Assembly (NCBI GenBank): GCA_020216965.1 | Contig: JAIWOJ010000082.1 | Span: 1-7,783 of the forward strand | Direction of reading: 5' to 3' | DNA: 7,783 nt | Source of the DNA: Prosthecobacter sp. | GTDB lineage: Bacteria > Verrucomicrobiota > Verrucomicrobiia > Verrucomicrobiales > Verrucomicrobiaceae | In this document: piece by piece, positions 6,732 through 7,783 of the stretch | How positions within the stretch are numbered: the stretch's first letter is position 1 | How the letters are laid out: the number at the start of each line of letters is the position of its first letter | Position numbers and translations under genes: made by a program | Notes under the pieces: model-generated | Databases searched by the model: none | Told to the model about the DNA's origin: nothing | The model's input: the letters and a program-made list of their open reading frames with translations, nothing else

Positions 6732-6748
6732 CTTATGAAGGCAGGGCT
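6718..6748 (-). terminator. Intrinsic terminator after hicB
   Basis: On the minus strand, AGCCCTGCC (6748-6740) pairs with GGCGGGGCT (6730-6722) as a 9-bp stem with one G-U pair and a 9-base loop, followed by TTTTT (6722-6718). It lies 22 bases past the hicB stop, so it should end the hicAB transcript and isolate it from the downstream transpeptidase-like gene. Confidence 0.85.
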
Positions 6749-6769
6749 CAAGAATTGAGGAGTAACAGG

Positions 6770-7144
6770 TTAGAGCGCTGGGACTCCGTGCGAGGTCAGG
6801 ACTTGGCCTATTCGCGAGGCTTCAGCATCGGTGAAAGCGGTGCCGCGTGTGAGTTTGGTGGAAAGCGTCTGCACGCTCATCTTTGCGGCCTTGGCCACGG
6901 CGCTCATGTTCAGCAGCGGCTGAAGGGCCTTCACGCGGTCGAGTGTGATGTCCACGGCCGGCAAGGGTTTGCCCTCGGCCTTCATGACTTTCATCACTTC
7001 AGCTGCGGCGTTCTTCACTTCCTTCACCGCCTTTTCAGGCGTCTCTCCGAAGGCGATGCAGTAACGCAGGGCGGGAATGCGGGCCACATAGCCCTCATCT
7101 TCGTCGCTCCATGCTACGACTATCTGGTAGGGGATGTTTTTCAT
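6770..7144 (-). CDS. hicB: HicB-family antitoxin with C-terminal helix-turn-helix
   Basis: This 124-residue protein fits the HicB family. The N-terminal domain (residues about 1-60) has the typical Y-Q-I-V-V-A-W-S-D-E-D-E-G-Y-V-A-R-I-P strand pattern and then G-E-T-P-E-K-A-V-K-E-V, a degraded RNase H-like fold that binds and blocks the HicA toxin. The C-terminal part (about 75-122, L-N-M-S-A-V-A-K-A-A-K-M-S-V-Q-T-L-S-T-K-L) reads as an XRE-like helix-turn-helix for operator binding and autoregulation. I chose ATG 7144: the open frame extends farther upstream to 7354, but that stretch overlaps hicA and lacks family character. It follows hicA by 34 bases of A-rich, G-poor leader with no Shine-Dalgarno, and ends just before its own terminator. 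Confidence 0.9.
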   Translation of the reverse strand: MKNIPYQIVVAWSDEDEGYVARIPALRYCIAFGETPEKAVKEVKNAAAEVMKVMKAEGKPLPAVDITLDRVKALQPLLNMSAVAKAAKMSVQTLSTKLTRGTAFTDAEASRIGQVLTSHGVPAL

Positions 7145-7178
7145 GTTGGTGTCGGTTGTCTTTTTTTGTGTTTGTGAT

Positions 7179-7442
7179 TCAGCCCTGGATTTCTGCCAGG
7201 GCTTCTCGGATGATTTTGATGTAGCAAGGCTTGATGTCCTTGCCGTGGGCAGCCAAACTGATGCCTGAAGCCAGGGACGGATGACTCCACACACGATGGG
7301 AACTGCCGGTGTTACGCATGGTAAATCCATGCTGGGTGAGCAGCTGCTCGGCATCTGCCAGAGTCCAGTTCTTGTCAGAGGCTATGTTGTTGAGTTTCTT
7401 CAGGAGTTTCGTCTTGCTGCTCATGCGTAATTTTTTACTCAT
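7179..7442 (-). CDS. hicA: HicA-family mRNA interferase toxin
   Basis: This is an 87-residue basic protein; HicA toxins are usually 60-85 residues. It shows the family pattern L-L-T-Q-H-G-F, then G-S-S-H49-R-V-W-S-H-P with the catalytic histidine at H49, then A-A-H-G-K-D-I-K-P-C-Y-I-K-I-I-R-E-A-L, a double-stranded RNA-binding-like fold. It cleaves mRNA in the cytoplasm when not held by HicB. ATG 7442 gives 87 residues. An internal ATG at 7424 (M-S-S-K-T-K) would give 81 and a more usual N-terminus; the sequence does not decide between them. It is followed 34 bases later by hicB, and a palindromic candidate operator lies 22 bases upstream. All key residues are present, so the toxin looks intact. 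Confidence 0.9.
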   Translation of the reverse strand: MSKKLRMSSKTKLLKKLNNIASDKNWTLADAEQLLTQHGFTMRNTGSSHRVWSHPSLASGISLAAHGKDIKPCYIKIIREALAEIQG

Positions 7443-7463
7443 AAGTCAGGTGATTGCAAGCGC

Positions 7464-7485
7464 TTTGCGTAAATATTGACGCAAA
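7464..7485. promoter_or_regulatory. Candidate HicB operator (perfect 7-bp inverted repeat)
   Basis: TTTGCGT (7464-7470) and ACGCAAA (7479-7485) form a perfect inverted repeat with an 8-base AT-rich spacer, 22 bp upstream of the hicA start. HicB proteins with a helix-turn-helix domain bind palindromes in their own promoter, so this is the obvious operator. One arm overlaps the T-tract of the preceding terminator. The AT-rich centre (minus strand ATATTTA) could hold a -10 element, but I see no matching -35. Confidence 0.6.
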
Positions 7486-7519
7486 AAAGCCCCGCCTGGT
7501 CATCGGTGCCAGGCGGGGC
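7483..7519 (-). terminator. Strong intrinsic terminator after the holin-like gene
   Basis: On the minus strand an 11-bp perfect GC-rich stem (7519-7509 with 7499-7489) with a 9-base loop is followed by TTTTTT (7488-7483). It lies 50 bases past the stop of the holin-like gene. A second, smaller hairpin (GGAGCC 7532-7537 with GGCTCC 7543-7548) lies between that stop and the terminator. Transcription from the holin-like gene should end here, before hicA. Confidence 0.92.
7484..7497. repeat. 14-bp direct repeat, right of hicAB
   Basis: This is identical to 6718-6731 (AAAAAGCCCCGCCT), in the same orientation, 766 bp away. The two copies enclose hicA, hicB, the operator dyad and most of one terminator hairpin. 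Confidence 0.7.
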
Positions 7520-7568
7520 GCGGTGGATGCGGGAGCCTCAGGGGCTCCGGTCGTGTGGGGTATAAGGG

Positions 7569-7754
7569 TCAGCCGATGAGGCTCACGCGGCCTTTGGTCA
7601 GCCAGCGCAGGGCGAGGTTGACCACGGCCAGCAGGCCGAGGGTTTCCTCGGGGTGCGCCGCGACGAAGGCCGTCGCTGGAGGGTAGAAGGCGGCGGCGAA
7701 GGTGAGGGCCTGGGCGGCGGCGGTTTTGCTTTTGAAAATGCTCTTACTGTTCAT
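7569..7754 (-). CDS. Holin-like small phage membrane protein
   Basis: This 61-residue protein starts M-N-S-K-S-I-F-K-S-K-T. A hydrophobic stretch at about residues 12-33 contains a central P-P, and a second at about 39-51 (T-L-G-L-L-A-V-V-N-L-A-L-R). It ends L-R-W-L-T-K-G-R-V-S-L. The N-terminal S-K-T motif followed by hydrophobic segments and a terminal N-x-x-L-R-x-x-T-K pattern resembles small holin-like proteins of prophages, which permeabilise the inner membrane to release an endolysin. The candidate lysis enzyme lies about 1.2 kb downstream on the same strand, beyond hicAB and two terminators. Family assignment rests on pattern memory only; an unrelated small membrane protein is possible. 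No Shine-Dalgarno is visible in the 29 bases upstream before the window ends. Confidence 0.6.
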   Translation of the reverse strand: MNSKSIFKSKTAAAQALTFAAAFYPPATAFVAAHPEETLGLLAVVNLALRWLTKGRVSLIG

Positions 7755-7783
7755 GGCGAGTCGAGGCTTGAATTTCCGGTTTG

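Larger units (their letters stand above)
5821..7783. mobile_element. Probable prophage or prophage-remnant segment (left end near 5820; right end beyond window)
   Basis: From about 5821 onward all recognised genes lie on the minus strand and belong to accessory families: a phage-type L,D-transpeptidase-like protein, a HicAB toxin-antitoxin pair and a holin-like membrane protein. The left boundary falls where the nasS-like protein loses homology, next to TTTTTT (5816-5821). No integrase, capsid or tail gene is in view, so the extent and completeness of the element cannot be judged. Confidence 0.45.

Noticed and set aside
6271..6738. Plus-strand open frame of 155 codons covering the spacer
   Set aside because: No recognisable domain, it ends inside the hicB terminator hairpin, and it is opposite to the direction of all neighbouring genes; I cannot support it.
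7145..7354. N-terminal extension of HicB to a 194-residue protein
   Set aside because: The extra residues are out-of-frame hicA sequence with no HicB similarity; family homology begins at the ATG at 7144.
1..7783. tRNA, rRNA, CRISPR array or insertion-sequence transposase
   Set aside because: I looked for cloverleaf-like segments, regularly spaced repeats and transposase motifs on both strands and found none.

Overview
The window looks like a chromosomal segment of a GC-rich member of the Planctomycetes-Verrucomicrobia-Chlamydiae (PVC) group, most likely a Verrucomicrobium/Prosthecobacter-type verrucomicrobium. Two large exported cytochrome-like proteins of types almost confined to PVC bacteria (a PSCyt1/DUF1549 protein and a DUF1080 + TIGR02604 + TIGR02603 heme protein) point that way, as do the general lack of Shine-Dalgarno sites and palindromic REP-like sequence inside a coding region. 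This is inference from protein families, since there is no rRNA here.

Region 1 (1-4043) is ordinary host metabolism. A DUF1549-type cytochrome gene runs leftward off the window edge (545 to 1, minus strand). Diverging from it across a 171-bp spacer is a 1108-residue exported protein that combines a sugar-binding/hydrolase-like DUF1080 domain, a beta-propeller dehydrogenase-like domain, helical repeats and a C-terminal c-type heme domain. Both proteins probably act outside the cytoplasmic membrane in oxidation of carbohydrate-type substrates.

Region 2 (4044-5820) holds a LysR-type regulator on the minus strand, convergent with the big heme gene and divergent from a plus-strand NasS/NrtA-like nitrate-binding protein. 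The NasS-like protein has no signal peptide and is cut off at about residue 225, where homology stops abruptly and the frame runs antisense into the next gene.

Region 3 (about 5821-7783, minus strand) looks phage-derived. In transcription order it contains a 61-residue holin-like membrane protein, a strong intrinsic terminator, a hicA-hicB toxin-antitoxin pair with a palindromic candidate operator and its own terminator, a short spacer with twin covarying hairpins, a doubtful small ORF, and a phage-type L,D-transpeptidase-like (candidate lysis) protein. Identical 14-bp direct repeats, each forming part of a terminator, bracket hicAB. The simplest reading is a prophage or prophage remnant whose end lies within the nasS-like gene at about 5820, with a toxin-antitoxin module lodged between the two lysis genes.
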